DNA of 64,000 nucleotides from JAABQG01 sp963726365 (GCA_963726365.1 CAVSCI010000023.1:93928-157927); one strand, 5' to 3'; shown: positions 30,231 to 39,604, counted from the first letter of the stretch. The notes: generated by a model from the sequence alone, not told the origin. Made by a program: numbers and translations.

Positions 30231-31006
30231 CAAACCACCTTGTCCGGCCCGGCGCCCAGCTGCGCGGCAGTCTGCGCCCAGTAGCGCAGGTGATCGTGGT
30301 CCGTCAAATCCACCTTCAGGGGCGTCAGCACGACATGGCCATGCGCGGTCGCGTGAAAGTCAGTGCCGTCGGCTTCGTCCTTCGCCGCCCCGGCCTCGCC
30401 GATCCAGTACATGGTTTCGCCGCGCGGGCTGAGCTGGGTGATGACGCTTTCCGCGGAATGGCGCCGCCCCAGACGGCATACCTTGACCGGTTTGATCGCG
30501 TCGAAGGGAAGGTTCGGGATGTTGATGTTCAGCAGCCAGGGCGTGGCCCCGACGAGGTGCTGCTGCTCCATGTTCTGCACGATCTCGCGCGCCTTGGCCG
30601 CTGCCGCGTCGATATGCGTCCAGCCTTTTTCGATCTGCGAGAACGCGATGGCCGGAATGCCGAAAAGGTAGCCTTCCATCGCGGCGCCGACCGTGCCCGA
30701 ATAGATGGTGTCGTCGCCCATGTTGGCGCCGTTGTTGATGCCCGAGACCACCAGGTCGGGGCGGTAGCCCAGCAGGCCGGTCAGCGCGATGTGCACGCAG
30801 TCCGCCGGCGTGCCGTTGACGTAACGGAAACCGTTGGCCGCCGTGTGCACGTACAGCGGCGAATGCAGCGTCAGCGCGTTGGACTTGGCGCTGTTGTTCT
30901 GCTCGGGCGCCACCACTTCCACTTCGGCCACGGTTCTCAGCGCCTCGTACAGCGCCACGATGCCGGGCGCCTGGTAGCCGTCGTCGTTGGAAATCAGGAT
31001 TTTCAT
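30230..31006 (-). CDS. surE: 5'/3'-nucleotidase SurE
   Basis: SurE is a metal-dependent phosphatase for nucleoside monophosphates that helps stationary-phase survival. It starts MKILISNDDGYQAPGI with the metal-binding DD. NNSAKSNALTLHSPLY, VNGTPADCVHIALTG and VVSGINNGANMGDDTIYSGTVGAAMEG are the remaining family blocks. It is intact at 258 residues, and the frame upstream of ATG 31006 has no homology. It heads surE-pcm-nlpD. Confidence 0.95.
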   Translation of the reverse strand: MKILISNDDGYQAPGIVALYEALRTVAEVEVVAPEQNNSAKSNALTLHSPLYVHTAANGFRYVNGTPADCVHIALTGLLGYRPDLVVSGINNGANMGDDTIYSGTVGAAMEGYLFGIPAIAFSQIEKGWTHIDAAAAKAREIVQNMEQQHLVGATPWLLNINIPNLPFDAIKPVKVCRLGRRHSAESVITQLSPRGETMYWIGEAGAAKDEADGTDFHATAHGHVVLTPLKVDLTDHDHLRYWAQTAAQLGAGPDKVV

Positions 31007-31151
31007 GGGTGATTCGGGTTGCAGGGGATTGTAGGTGGCGAGCCGTTGCGGTGAACCCATCCGACCCTGATCGGTGCGGGGTCGCTGGTGAGACATTGCA
31101 AGGCGCATAACGCACCCTATCATCGCCCTCTTGTTCTGAAGGAGACCTCCT

Positions 31152-32126
31152 GTGCATGCCTGGCTTTGTGAAAACCCCGTGGGCGTCGATGCCCTGACCT
31201 GGAAAGAACTGCCCACCCCCGCGCCCAAGGCCGGCGAGGTGCTCATCGAGATCAAGGCCGCCAGCCTGAACTTCCCCGATCTGCTGATCGTGCAGAACAA
31301 GTACCAGATGAAGCCGCCCCTGCCCTTCGTGCCCGGCTCGGAATACGCCGGCGTGGTGGCTGCCGTGGGCGAAGGCGTCACGAACCTGAAGGTCGGCCAG
31401 AACGTCGCCTGCCTCTCCGGCACCGGCGGCTTCGGCACCCACACCATCGCGCCGGCCGCACTGTGCATGCCGCTGCCGCCCGGCTTCTCGCACGTGGATG
31501 CGGCCGCCTTCATCATGATCTACGCCACCTCGCACCATGCGCTGGTGGACCGGGCGCAGCTCAAGGCCGGCGAGACCGTGCTGGTGCTGGGCGCCGCCGG
31601 CGGCGTCGGCACCGCGGCGATCCAGATCGCCAAGGTGATGGGCGCCAAGGTGATTGCCGCCGCCTCCACCGACGAAAAGTGCGCGCTGTGCAAGACCCTC
31701 GGGGCGGACGCCACCATCAACTACACGAAGGAAAACCTGCGCGACGCGCTCAAGGCGCTGACCGACGGCAAGGGCCCGGACGTGATCTACGACCCGGTGG
31801 GCGGCGATTTCGCCGAGCCCGCGTTCCGCGGCATCGCCTGGCGCGGACGCTACCTGGTGGTCGGCTTTGCGGCGGGCCCGATCCCGTCGCTGCCGCTGAA
31901 CCTGGCGCTGCTCAAGGGCGCCTCCATCGTCGGCGTGTTCTGGGGCGAGTTCGCGCGCCGAGAGCCCAAGGCCAACGCCGCCATGATGGTGGAGCTGGCC
32001 CAGTGGTACGCCCAGGGCAAGATCAAGCCCGTGATCGACCGCACCATGCCCATGAGCGAGCTCAAGGCCGCCTTCGCCCACATGGGCTCACGCGGCGTGA
32101 TGGGCAAGCTGGTGATGGTGAACTGA
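31152..32126 (+). CDS. NADPH:quinone oxidoreductase-like zinc-independent alcohol dehydrogenase family protein
   Basis: A 324-residue medium-chain dehydrogenase/reductase of the quinone oxidoreductase branch. The N-terminal catalytic fold has PFVPGSEYAGVVAAVGEGV; the nucleotide-binding motif is VLGAAGGVGTAAIQIAKVMGAKVIAAAS. No structural or catalytic zinc Cys set is seen. The start is a GTG at 31152 preceded by GAAGGAGA. It ends GVMGKLVMVN. The substrate is not known. Confidence 0.88.
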   Translation: MHAWLCENPVGVDALTWKELPTPAPKAGEVLIEIKAASLNFPDLLIVQNKYQMKPPLPFVPGSEYAGVVAAVGEGVTNLKVGQNVACLSGTGGFGTHTIAPAALCMPLPPGFSHVDAAAFIMIYATSHHALVDRAQLKAGETVLVLGAAGGVGTAAIQIAKVMGAKVIAAASTDEKCALCKTLGADATINYTKENLRDALKALTDGKGPDVIYDPVGGDFAEPAFRGIAWRGRYLVVGFAAGPIPSLPLNLALLKGASIVGVFWGEFARREPKANAAMMVELAQWYAQGKIKPVIDRTMPMSELKAAFAHMGSRGVMGKLVMVN

Positions 32127-32151
32127 CGACGGGCCCGACGGCTGGGCGCGC

Positions 32152-32833
32152 CTACCGGGCGACCCAGCCCCCACACACCGGAAACACCTGCCCCACAAAA
32201 CAGTCCGCCGCGCTGCTGCACAGGTAGGCGGCGAACTGGGCGTCTTCACGCGCCGCCACCAGCCGGCCCAGCGGCACCTCGCGGGCCAGCCGTTCCTGGA
32301 AACGCGGGTTGGCCTGCACCTCGGCCGGGAAGTAGGTGGGGTTGTCCACGAAGTTCTGGGCAATCGCGTTGACCTGGACCTTGTGTGGCGCCAGCTCCAC
32401 CCCAACCGCCTGCACATAGGCCAGTTGCGCGCCCCGCGCCGCGCTGTAGGTGGAGGCGCGCTTCATTCCGCGCAGGGCCGAGGCGCTGCCCATCACCAGG
32501 ATCTTGCCCGCGCCCCGCTGGATCATGGCCGGGCGCGGCAGCCCCGACCAGATGCGGTAGCGGGTCCACCAGCGCGGCGAACACCTGGCGCCATTCGGCA
32601 TCGCTCACTTCCACCGCCACCGTCGTCGGTGCCCGGATGGCCAGATTGGCCACCAGCACGTCGATGGGCCCGGCTTCCAGTACCACCCGCCGGGCCGCCC
32701 CGGCCACGCTGAGGTCTTCCGTGCTGGCCACCACTTCGGCTCCCTGTTCGGCGAACACCTCGCACAGCACCGGGCCCATGAACTCGGTGGCCTGGGTGAT
32801 GAGCACCCGCTTGCCGGTCAAGGCGTTTTGCAT
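32152..32833 (-). CDS. Short-chain dehydrogenase/reductase (one apparent indel)
   Basis: An SDR of about 227 residues. The N-terminal strand-turn-helix reads GKRVLITQATEFMGPVLCEVF, where the usual Gly-rich motif TGxxxGxG has become TQATEFMG, as in halohydrin-dehalogenase-like and other atypical SDRs. The catalytic region keeps Ser (VMGSASALRG), Tyr (ASTYSAARGAQLAYVQA) and, in place of the Lys four residues on, an Arg (YSAAR). One base seems missing near 32560. The missing Gly motif and the Arg argue against a normal NAD(P)H-dependent role; a dehalogenase-like reaction is a possibility only. Confidence 0.75.
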
Positions 32834-32939
32834 CGTCCGTCTCCTGAAATATCAGACCTGCGTGAATCTGCGTGAATGATCCTTGCGCCATCTTGTGCAA
32901 CGTCACGCTTCGACAGATGGGCTCATCCGGTCAAGGATC

Positions 32940-34139
32940 CTATCGATTGACCCGGCGGCGTTCCCCCGCAGGCGACGGCCTGCGCTCCTTGTCGGTGAGC
33001 GGCATGGGCACGGTCGGATTGTTTGAGCGGCGAGTGAGTTGCTGCGTACTGTCATCCAGATCGATGCGTGCTTCCTGGGTCCGCACGCCATTGTGCGCGG
33101 GTGCGTTGGCCCATCGCGAATGCAGGCTTTCGTAAATTTCCTCAATAGTCGAGGATTTGTCCAGCGCCTGGGCCACGGCCAGATCCAGTCCGACAACCAC
33201 GGCTCGCTTGTCAATCAGGACCTCAAGCTTGGGCGGGTTGCCCAGCCGCTGTTGCAGCAGTCTGGTGGCTTGATCCGCCGTCGCACCCGGCAGCAATACC
33301 GCAAACTCCAGTGACTCGATACGGGCAGCAATCCCCTGTCCGGGTACCGCGCCTATCTTTTGCACCAGCTGGATGAACAGGTCGTGAGTCACCTTTTGAC
33401 CCAACAGGCCGCGGATATCCTCCAGGTCGGAGCCGCTGAGCAAGGCCATCGAAAACGGCTGCCCTTGCCTGTGGCACTCCCTGAGCAACACGGTGCCGTG
33501 CACGAAGAAGCCTCGCGCGTTGTAGAGCCGCGTTCTGACATCGCGCATTGGCGCTTCGGCTCGCTGGTCGGACTGGCGCATGGAACGGCCAAACACCATC
33601 GCCAAAATCGAAGCCAGGAGCATAAAAGATCCATGCGGAAAAGCCTCTGACCATGCCGTCACCGGTTGCACCAGCCAGCAAGCAAGGCCAAACCCGCCCA
33701 CGGCCAGCGCGGTCACCACAATCGCCCAGACGCGAGGCAACAGCAGCGAATAAAAAATTGCAACCACGCCCGGTCCAAAAAAATAGGGGCCGGCGGCGCC
33801 GCCGGAACCCGGCGCCAGAAACAACAACAGGACCCCGGCCAGCAGCAGCAGAGCACGCAACAACATGGTGGCATGCACCCGTGCCGGAAACATCCCGCCC
33901 CAGCCCGCGATACAGGCGGCGACCAGGGCAATCGCCCAGTAGGCGGCGCCACTGACGCCCAGCACCGCTGTGACCCATAGCGTGTATCCGGCGACGGCCC
34001 AGGCAACCAGCGGCTCCAGGCGCCGCAATTGGAACGTGACCATCCCCCCAAACAGGTCGGGTTTGTCAAAGCGTGAATCTTCACCCGACTCAATGGCGCG
34101 TCGGCGCCGCTGGGATGAATTTCTGAAGGGCCTCGCCAT
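32940..34139 (-). CDS. Membrane protein with degenerate GGDEF-like domain
   Basis: About 399 residues. Five or six membrane segments (about residues 38-190) precede a C-terminal domain with the layout of a diguanylate cyclase: DVRTRLYNARGFFVHGTVLLREC corresponds to the DxLTGLxNRRxF block. The signature GGDEF site reads ESLEF (IAARIESLEFAVLLPG), so the two Gly and the metal-binding Asp are lost. It cannot be a normal cyclase; it may bind c-di-GMP or GTP, or only sense. The tail is charged (KERRPSPAGERRRVNR). The start ATG at 34139 is preferred, with an alternative 21 bases upstream. Confidence 0.7.
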   Translation of the reverse strand: MARPFRNSSQRRRRAIESGEDSRFDKPDLFGGMVTFQLRRLEPLVAWAVAGYTLWVTAVLGVSGAAYWAIALVAACIAGWGGMFPARVHATMLLRALLLLAGVLLLFLAPGSGGAAGPYFFGPGVVAIFYSLLLPRVWAIVVTALAVGGFGLACWLVQPVTAWSEAFPHGSFMLLASILAMVFGRSMRQSDQRAEAPMRDVRTRLYNARGFFVHGTVLLRECHRQGQPFSMALLSGSDLEDIRGLLGQKVTHDLFIQLVQKIGAVPGQGIAARIESLEFAVLLPGATADQATRLLQQRLGNPPKLEVLIDKRAVVVGLDLAVAQALDKSSTIEEIYESLHSRWANAPAHNGVRTQEARIDLDDSTQQLTRRSNNPTVPMPLTDKERRPSPAGERRRVNR

Positions 34140-34288
34140 TGACCGTGTTCCTTGTGCCAAAATTCCAGTCTAGCGGGAAATCACCGCTGACCCGTCAGGC
34201 CTGGGCGCCCCGAAACGGGCAAACGAGGACCCCTGGTCGGCGCTCCGCATCGTGCCGCCATCGGCACGCGCTGAGCGTTGGCCACTGA

Positions 34289-35131
34289 TCAATGCCCGTG
34301 CGCCAGCCCGCTGACCAGCGTCACCAGAGCGATGCCCGCGCCCAGCCAGGCAATCTGCGCGATGGTTTCACGGGCAGACAGGCGTTTTTGCAGCTGCGGA
34401 ATCAGGTCGGCGAGCGCCACGTAGATAAAGCTGCTGCTGGCCACGGCCAGGAAGTACGGCAGGTAGTCGTGCAGCCGATCCACCAGAAAATAGCCCAGCG
34501 TGCCGCCCAGCGCCGTGACGGCCCCCGCCAGCGACACCTTGATCAGCGCCATGCGCCGGTCATTGCTGCCGCCGCGCAGCACCACCAGGTCGCCCATGTG
34601 GTGCGGCACCTCGTGCGCCAGCACGGCCAGGGAGGCGATCACGCCCAGGCGCATGTCCGCAACGAACGCAGAGGCAATCAGGATGCCGTCGCCGAAACAA
34701 TGCACGCTGTCGCCGGTGAGCACCGCCCAGCTGCCGGGCTTGGGCGCGTGGCTGTGTGATTGGACAAGGTCATGTCCATGGGATTGGGCGTGAACATGGC
34801 TCTGCGGGTGTTCATGGGCGTGATGGTGCGGCGTGCCGGCCGCAGCCTCGTGGTGGTGTTCGTGCCCGTGGTGCCACAGCTCGGCCTTGTCCAGCAGGAA
34901 GAAGAACACCAGGCCGATCAACAGCGTGAGGAACAGGTCGTGCGCGCCGGCCTGGCTCTCGAAGGCCTCGGGCAGCAGGTGCAGAAAGGCGGTGGCCAGC
35001 AGCGCGCCAGCGGCCATGCTCAGCATGTGCTGGGTGTATCGCGCCAGCACGCCAAAGCTCAGGGCCGCGGCAATCCACACGCTGCCGATGCCGGCGGCCA
35101 GGGTGCCGATCCAGATTGATATCAATAACAT
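34289..35131 (-). CDS. ZIP-family divalent metal transporter
   Basis: A 280-residue ZIP transporter, probably for zinc or iron. Eight membrane segments are expected. The long loop after the third is very His-rich (HHGHEHHHEAAAG, HHHAHEHPQSHVHAQSHGH, QSHSH) and would gather metal. The transport-site helices read SVHCFGDGILIASAF (usually HNFxDG) and LAHEVPHHMGDLVVL (HExPHxxGD), so the metal ligands are kept apart from a Cys in place of Asn in the first. It starts directly next to an upstream sequence shared with the bkd operon. No Zur-type box is recognised. Confidence 0.88.
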   Translation of the reverse strand: MLLISIWIGTLAAGIGSVWIAAALSFGVLARYTQHMLSMAAGALLATAFLHLLPEAFESQAGAHDLFLTLLIGLVFFFLLDKAELWHHGHEHHHEAAAGTPHHHAHEHPQSHVHAQSHGHDLVQSHSHAPKPGSWAVLTGDSVHCFGDGILIASAFVADMRLGVIASLAVLAHEVPHHMGDLVVLRGGSNDRRMALIKVSLAGAVTALGGTLGYFLVDRLHDYLPYFLAVASSSFIYVALADLIPQLQKRLSARETIAQIAWLGAGIALVTLVSGLAHGH

Positions 35132-35139
35132 AGCTGACT

Positions 35140-35182
35140 ATGACCATTCGACGCTGGGAAGAGGTCAATTTCTTTCATAAAT
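35140..35182. promoter_or_regulatory. 43-base upstream motif, copy A (before the ZIP gene)
   Basis: On the minus strand it reads TTTATGAAAG...TTCCC..CGTCGAATGGTCATA and ends nine bases before the ZIP start. It matches 39118-39160 at 31 of 43 positions, 12 of the last 13 being identical. It contains TTGACC, which could be a -35 box. Function unknown; see also the second copy upstream of the bkd operon. Confidence 0.4.
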
Positions 35183-35310
35183 GGCAAAAAAGCCACCGCA
35201 CGGGCGGCCTGGATGCGTTCCTGACGCCGGATGCGCCGCAGAAACCTGGGCCCAGAGCCGGAGTCATCTTAGCAAGCGTGTCAAGCGCCGACGTCCCCCG
35301 GCGCGGCGCC

Positions 35311-36662
35311 CTATTCGACAAACAGCGTGGCGGGCGCTTCCAGAAAACTGCGAATCGCCTGCACGAACTGCGCCGCGTGCAGGCCGTCCACCACGCGGTG
35401 GTCGAACGACGACGACAGGTTCATCATCTGGCGCACCACAATGGCGCCGCGCCGCACCACCGGGCGCTCGACCATGCGGTTCACGCCGACGATGGCCACT
35501 TCGGGGTGGTTGATGATGGGCGTGTTGGCGATGCCGCCCAGCGCGCCCAGACTGGTCAGCGTGATCGTCGATCCGCTGAGTTCCTCGCGCGTCGCCTTGC
35601 CCGCCCGGGCCGCCTCGGCCACGCGGGCGATCTCGCCGGCGCAGGCCCAGAGGTCCAGCGCCTCGGCGTGGCGCAGCACCGGCACCATCAGGCCGTTGCC
35701 GGTCTGCGTGGCAATGCCCAGGTGCACCGCCCCGTGGCGCGTGACGACGCCCACCTCGTCGTCGAAGCGGGCGTTGATCTGCGGGAACTCGCGCACGCGC
35801 CAGCACCATGGCGCGCACCAGCAGGGGCAGCAGCGTCAGGCGTGGGCGCTTTCCGTCCCAGCGCGCATTGAGCTGCTGGCGCAGCGCCTCCAGCTCGGTG
35901 ACGTCGACTTCCTCGATGTAGCTGAAATGCGGGATGCGCCGCTTGGCCTCCTGCATCTTCATCGCGATCTTGCGGCGCAGGCCGATGACGGGGATGGTTT
36001 CCGTGCTGTTCAGTTCGCCAAAGGTGTTGACCCGCACCGGCACCGCCACGGCCGGCGCAGCGGGCGCCTCGCGTGCCGGCGCGGGCGGCGCCAGGCCGGG
36101 ATGCGCTCGGGCATGGGCGTCCAGATCGGCCTGCACGATGCGCCCGGCCGGACCGGTGGCGCGCACCTGCTCCAGCGGGATGCCCAACTCCCAGGCGCGG
36201 CGGCGCACGGCCGGCGAGGCAATGGGGCGATCCGTCGCAGCTGCCGGTTGGGATCTGGGCCGCCGCCGCTGCTTCAATCGCCTGCCGCACGCTGCGCGCC
36301 GGCAGCTGACGCGGGGGCGGCACGGCAAAGGTGGGTAGGACCGGGAAGGCGGATGGCGCGGCCGGTTTGGCCGCATCGCCGGCGCCCGCCTGCGCGCCCG
36401 GCTTCAGATTGCCCTCGCCCTCCACTTCCAGCCGGATCAGCTCCGACCCGACCGCCACGGCATGCCCGATGCGGCCGCCGAGCGTCAGCACCCGGCCCGC
36501 CACCGGAGAGGGGATCTCCACCGTGGCCTTGTCGGTCATGACGTCGGCCAGCACCTGGTCGGCGACGACGGTGTCGCCCTCCCTCACATGCCAGGCGACC
36601 AGTTCCACCTCGGCAATGCCTTCGCCGATGTCCGGCGTCTTGATGATGTACGTGCCCATCAT
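35311..36662 (-). CDS. bkdB: Branched-chain 2-oxo acid dehydrogenase E2, lipoamide acyltransferase (two apparent indels)
   Basis: E2 moves the acyl group from E1 to CoA. The N-terminal lipoyl domain starts MGTYIIKTPDIGEGIAEVEL and carries the lipoyl Lys in DVMTDKATVEIPSPVAG. A peripheral-subunit-binding domain follows (IASPAVRRRAWELGIPLEQVRATGPAGRI). The catalytic domain has FSYIEEVDVTELEALR and the active-site block SSSFDHRVVDGLHAAQFVQAI. The frame shifts near 36240 and 35797. The ATG at 36662 overlaps the E1beta stop (ATGA). No E3 (lipoamide dehydrogenase) gene follows; the cell would use a shared E3. Confidence 0.92.
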
Positions 36663-37702
36663 GCCTCCATGGCGCGAAGAAAGGCCGCGCCAACGCGGGC
36701 GGGGCCGGGGAAATACAGCCACTCCTGGGCGTGCGGGTACGGCGTGTCCCAGCCGGTCACGCGCTCGATCGGCGCCTCCAGGTGGTAGAAGCAGTGCTCC
36801 TGCACCAGCGACAGCAGCTCCGCGCCAAAGCCGCAGGTGCGCGTGGCCTCGTGCACCACCACGCAGCGCCGTGTCTTCTTCACCGACGCGACGATGGTGT
36901 CCAGGTCCAGCGGCCACAGGCTGCGCAGGTCGATGATCTCGGCGTCGATGCCGGTCTCGCGCGCGGCCGCCTCGGCCACGAACACCATGGTGCCGTAGGC
37001 CAGCACGGTGAGCTGGCTGCCAGCGCGAAAGATCGAGGCCGATTCCAGCGGCACCGTGTAGTAGCCCTCGGGCACCTCGCCCAGGGCGTGCTGCGACCAG
37101 GGCACGACCGGGTTTTCGTGGTGGCCGTCGAAGGGGCCGTTGTACAGGCGCTTGGGCTCCAGAAAGATCACCGGGTCGTCGTTCTCGATCGACGCGATCA
37201 GCAGCCCCTTGGCGTCATAGGGGTTGGACGGCATCACCGTACGCAACCCGCAGACCTGGGTGAACAGCGCCTCCGGGCTCTGGCTGTGCGTCTGCCCGCC
37301 ATAGATGCCGCCGCCACAGGGCATGCGGATGGTGATGGGCGCGGTGAACTCGCCCGCCGAGCGGTAGCGCAGCCGCGCCGCCTCCGACACGATCTGGTCC
37401 GAAGCCGGGTAGAAATAGTCGGCAAACTGGATCTCCGGCACCGGGCGCAGGCCGTAGGCGCCCATGCCCACCGCCGCGCCCACGATGCCGCCTTCGGAAA
37501 TCGGCGCGTCGAAGACGCGCGATTTGCCGTATTTCTTCTGCAGGCCCTCGGTGCAGCGGAACACGCCGCCGAAATAGCCCACGTCCTGGCCGAAGATGAC
37601 CACGTTGGGGTCGCGCTCCAGCATCACGTCCATGGCCGAGCGCAGCGCCTGGATCATGCTCATCGGCGTGGTCTTCGCGCCTTCGTTCGCCTGTGTTTTC
37701 AT
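36659..37702 (-). CDS. bkdA2: 2-oxoisovalerate dehydrogenase E1 beta subunit
   Basis: The 347-residue beta half of the thiamine-diphosphate-dependent E1 that decarboxylates branched-chain 2-oxo acids from Val, Leu and Ile. Typical blocks are MSMIQALRSAMDVMLERDPNVVIFGQDVGYFGGVFR, APISEGGIVGAAVGMGAYGLRPV, PCGGGIYGGQTHSQSPEALFTQVCGL and VVVHEATRTCGFGAEL. The reading frame stays open upstream across the E1alpha gene, but homology and the ATG at 37702, overlapping the E1alpha stop, fix the start. Confidence 0.94.
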   Translation of the reverse strand: MKTQANEGAKTTPMSMIQALRSAMDVMLERDPNVVIFGQDVGYFGGVFRCTEGLQKKYGKSRVFDAPISEGGIVGAAVGMGAYGLRPVPEIQFADYFYPASDQIVSEAARLRYRSAGEFTAPITIRMPCGGGIYGGQTHSQSPEALFTQVCGLRTVMPSNPYDAKGLLIASIENDDPVIFLEPKRLYNGPFDGHHENPVVPWSQHALGEVPEGYYTVPLESASIFRAGSQLTVLAYGTMVFVAEAAARETGIDAEIIDLRSLWPLDLDTIVASVKKTRRCVVVHEATRTCGFGAELLSLVQEHCFYHLEAPIERVTGWDTPYPHAQEWLYFPGPARVGAAFLRAMEA

Positions 37703-38938
37703 GACCGCGCCTCCAGTTCCGCCAGTTGGCCGCGCAGGTGCGCGGGCATGTCCTTGTAGACGTCCTCGAACATCGAGGCCGCGCTGGGGATGTGGCCGTC
37801 CAGCAGCGTGCCATAGGACTCGGCCTCCTTCTGCGCTGCGGCCACCTCGGCCTCCAGCTCCGCCTGCAGCGCAGCGTGCTCCTTTTCGGACCAGAGCTTT
37901 TCGCGGATCAGGTGCTGCTTGAGCCGTGCGATCGGATCGCCCAGCGGAAAGTGCGCCCAGTCGTCGGCGGGGCGGTATTTGCTCGGGTCGTCCGAGGTGG
38001 AATGCGGCCCGGCGCGGTAGGTCACCCATTCGATCAGCGTCGGCCCGTGATTGCTGCGCGCGCGCTCGGCGGCCCAGGTGGAGGCCGCATGCACCGCCAG
38101 GAAATCGTTGCCATCCACCCGCAGCGACGGAATGCCGCAGCCGATGCCGCGCGCCGCGAAGGTGGTGCCTTCCCCGCCGGCAATCGCCTGGAAGGTGGAG
38201 ATCGCCCACTGGTTGTTCACCACGTTCAGGATCACCGGCGCGCGGTACACATGGGCGAAAGTCAGCGCGGTGTGGAAGTCGGCCTCGGCGGTGGCGCCGT
38301 CGCCGATCCAGGCCGAGGCGATCTTCGTGTCGCCCTTGATCGCCGAGGCCATGGCCCAGCCCACCGCCTGGATGAACTGCGTGGCCAGGTTGCCGGATAT
38401 CGAGAAAAAGCCGGCCTCGCGCATCGAATACATCACCGGCAGCTGCCGGCCCTTGAGCGGGTCGTGCGAGTTGGACATCAGCTGGCAGATCAGCCCGACC
38501 AGCGGCACCTCGCGCGCCATCAGCAGGCTTTGCTGGCGGTAGGTGGGGAAACACATATCGCCCTCGTTCAAGGCCAGCGCGTGCGCCGAACCGATCGCCT
38601 CCTCGCCGACGCTCTGCATGTAGAACGACAGCTTCTTCTGCCGCTGCGCGATCAGCATGCGGGCGTCGAACACGCGCGTCTTCAGCATCGCGCGCAGACC
38701 CTTGCGCAGCAGACGCCGGATCCAGCTTCGGCGCCCAGGGGCCGACGGCCTGGCCCTCGTCGTCGAGCACCCGCACCAGGTTGAAGGCCAGGTCGCTGGT
38801 CTGCGCCGGCTTGACGTCCAGCGGCGGGCAACGGGCCGCGCCGGCCGGCGCCAGATGCAGGTAGGCGAAATTGGTCTCGTGCCCCGGTCGGGCCGAGGGC
38901 TCCGGCACGTGCAGGCGCAGGGGCGGATGAGGCTTCAT
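37699..38938 (-). CDS. bkdA1: 2-oxoisovalerate dehydrogenase E1 alpha subunit (one apparent indel)
   Basis: The alpha half of the same E1, about 412 residues. It starts MKPHPPLRLHVPEPSARPGH, with an N-terminal extension typical of the bacterial BKD form. An extra base near 38713 separates PWAPKLDPA from LLRKGLRAMLKTRVFDARML. The ThDP/Mg site is in GDGATAEADFHTALTFAHVYRAPVILNVVNNQWAIS. The phosphorylation-loop region reads YRAGPHSTSDDPSKYR. It is the first gene of bkdA1-bkdA2-bkdB. Upstream, 39118-39160 holds a motif shared with the ZIP gene. Confidence 0.92.
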
Positions 38939-39331
38939 GGGCGGGTCTCCTCGAATTTCGTGCCATGCGCCACGGGCCCCACAGGGCCGCCAGGCGCAGG
39001 CGCTAGCATCGCACCGAACCGATGCCGGGGCAATGCCACGGACTTGCCGCAAGTCAAGCTTTGTTCACGCCAGGATGGGCGCCAGCGGTCTGGACATGCC
39101 CTTTTTTTGTAGCAGGATATGACCATTTGACGTCGGGAATTGGCCCGTTTGTCGCACAAAAGTGTCTTCAAGATGCCGCGTGGCCGTCGAAAGGCATATC
39201 CGGTCGGCCGGGATGCCGCCCATGCTGCGAGGTGGTGTCGGCCATCCTCTCGGCGGCGCTTTGTCCGCCCGGGAAAACTGCGTACACTGGCTGCATCACG
39301 CATTGCCGACCAGCGCGCATAGAGTTCAGAC
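38939..39331. other. Intergenic region upstream of bkdA1, no gene seen
   Basis: A 393-base gap between the divergent bkdA1 and KTSC genes. Several short frames are open but none shows family features or a ribosome binding site. The only structure I see is the conserved motif at 39118-39160 and a T-run (TTTTTTT) near 39102. It probably holds promoters for both sides. Confidence 0.5.
39118..39160. promoter_or_regulatory. 43-base upstream motif, copy B (before the bkd operon)
   Basis: On the minus strand it reads TTTGTGCGAC...TTCCC..CGTCAAATGGTCATA, about 180 bases before bkdA1. It agrees with copy A at 35140-35182 at 31 of 43 positions. The distances to the two start codons differ, so if it is a promoter the bkd leader is long. 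A plus-strand role for the KTSC gene cannot be excluded. Confidence 0.4.
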
Positions 39332-39604
39332 ATGCCCTCGAAGACCTTCACCAGCGGCCGCATCAGGAAGGCCGACTACGACCCCGCATCGCAACAGCTG
39401 GACCTGCATTGGGACAACAAGTCGGTGCTGGCCTACAAGTCGGTCCCATACGAGGTCTTTCGCCGCCTTTGCAGCGCACCCACCCCGGCGACCTACTGGG
39501 AGGACCGGATTGCCGAGGAGTATCCGAAGGGCGTGCCGATGACACGCAGCGCGGCTTCAGAAAGCGGCAAGACGCTGGGCGACCTGTTTGGGGACGGGGG
39601 CTGA
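39332..39604 (+). CDS. KTSC-domain small protein
   Basis: A 90-residue protein. The middle part, LDLHWDNKSVLAYKSVPYEVFRRLCSAPTPATYWEDRI, has the layout of the KTSC domain (after Lys-Thr-Ser-Cys), a short fold found in small proteins and RNA-related enzymes. The function of the family is not known. It starts MPSKTFTSGRIRKADYDP. It stands alone, followed 103 bases on by the MAPEG gene. The ATG at 39332 has no strong ribosome binding site. Confidence 0.65.
   Translation: MPSKTFTSGRIRKADYDPASQQLDLHWDNKSVLAYKSVPYEVFRRLCSAPTPATYWEDRIAEEYPKGVPMTRSAASESGKTLGDLFGDGG

Noticed and set aside
28521..30233. An open frame joining Pcm and NlpD
   Set aside because: It is created by one extra base in pcm near 29716; the true end of Pcm is in another frame and NlpD has its own start and lipobox.
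36659..39052. A single open frame spanning E1beta and most of E1alpha
   Set aside because: The upstream part only matches shifted E1alpha text; the indel near 38713 and the ATG at 37702 show two separate proteins, so it is not a fusion.
39110..39160. Pho-box-like GTCA direct repeats upstream of bkdA1
   Set aside because: The two GTCA units are 8 bases apart; the PhoB box needs 11, so no PhoB site is claimed.
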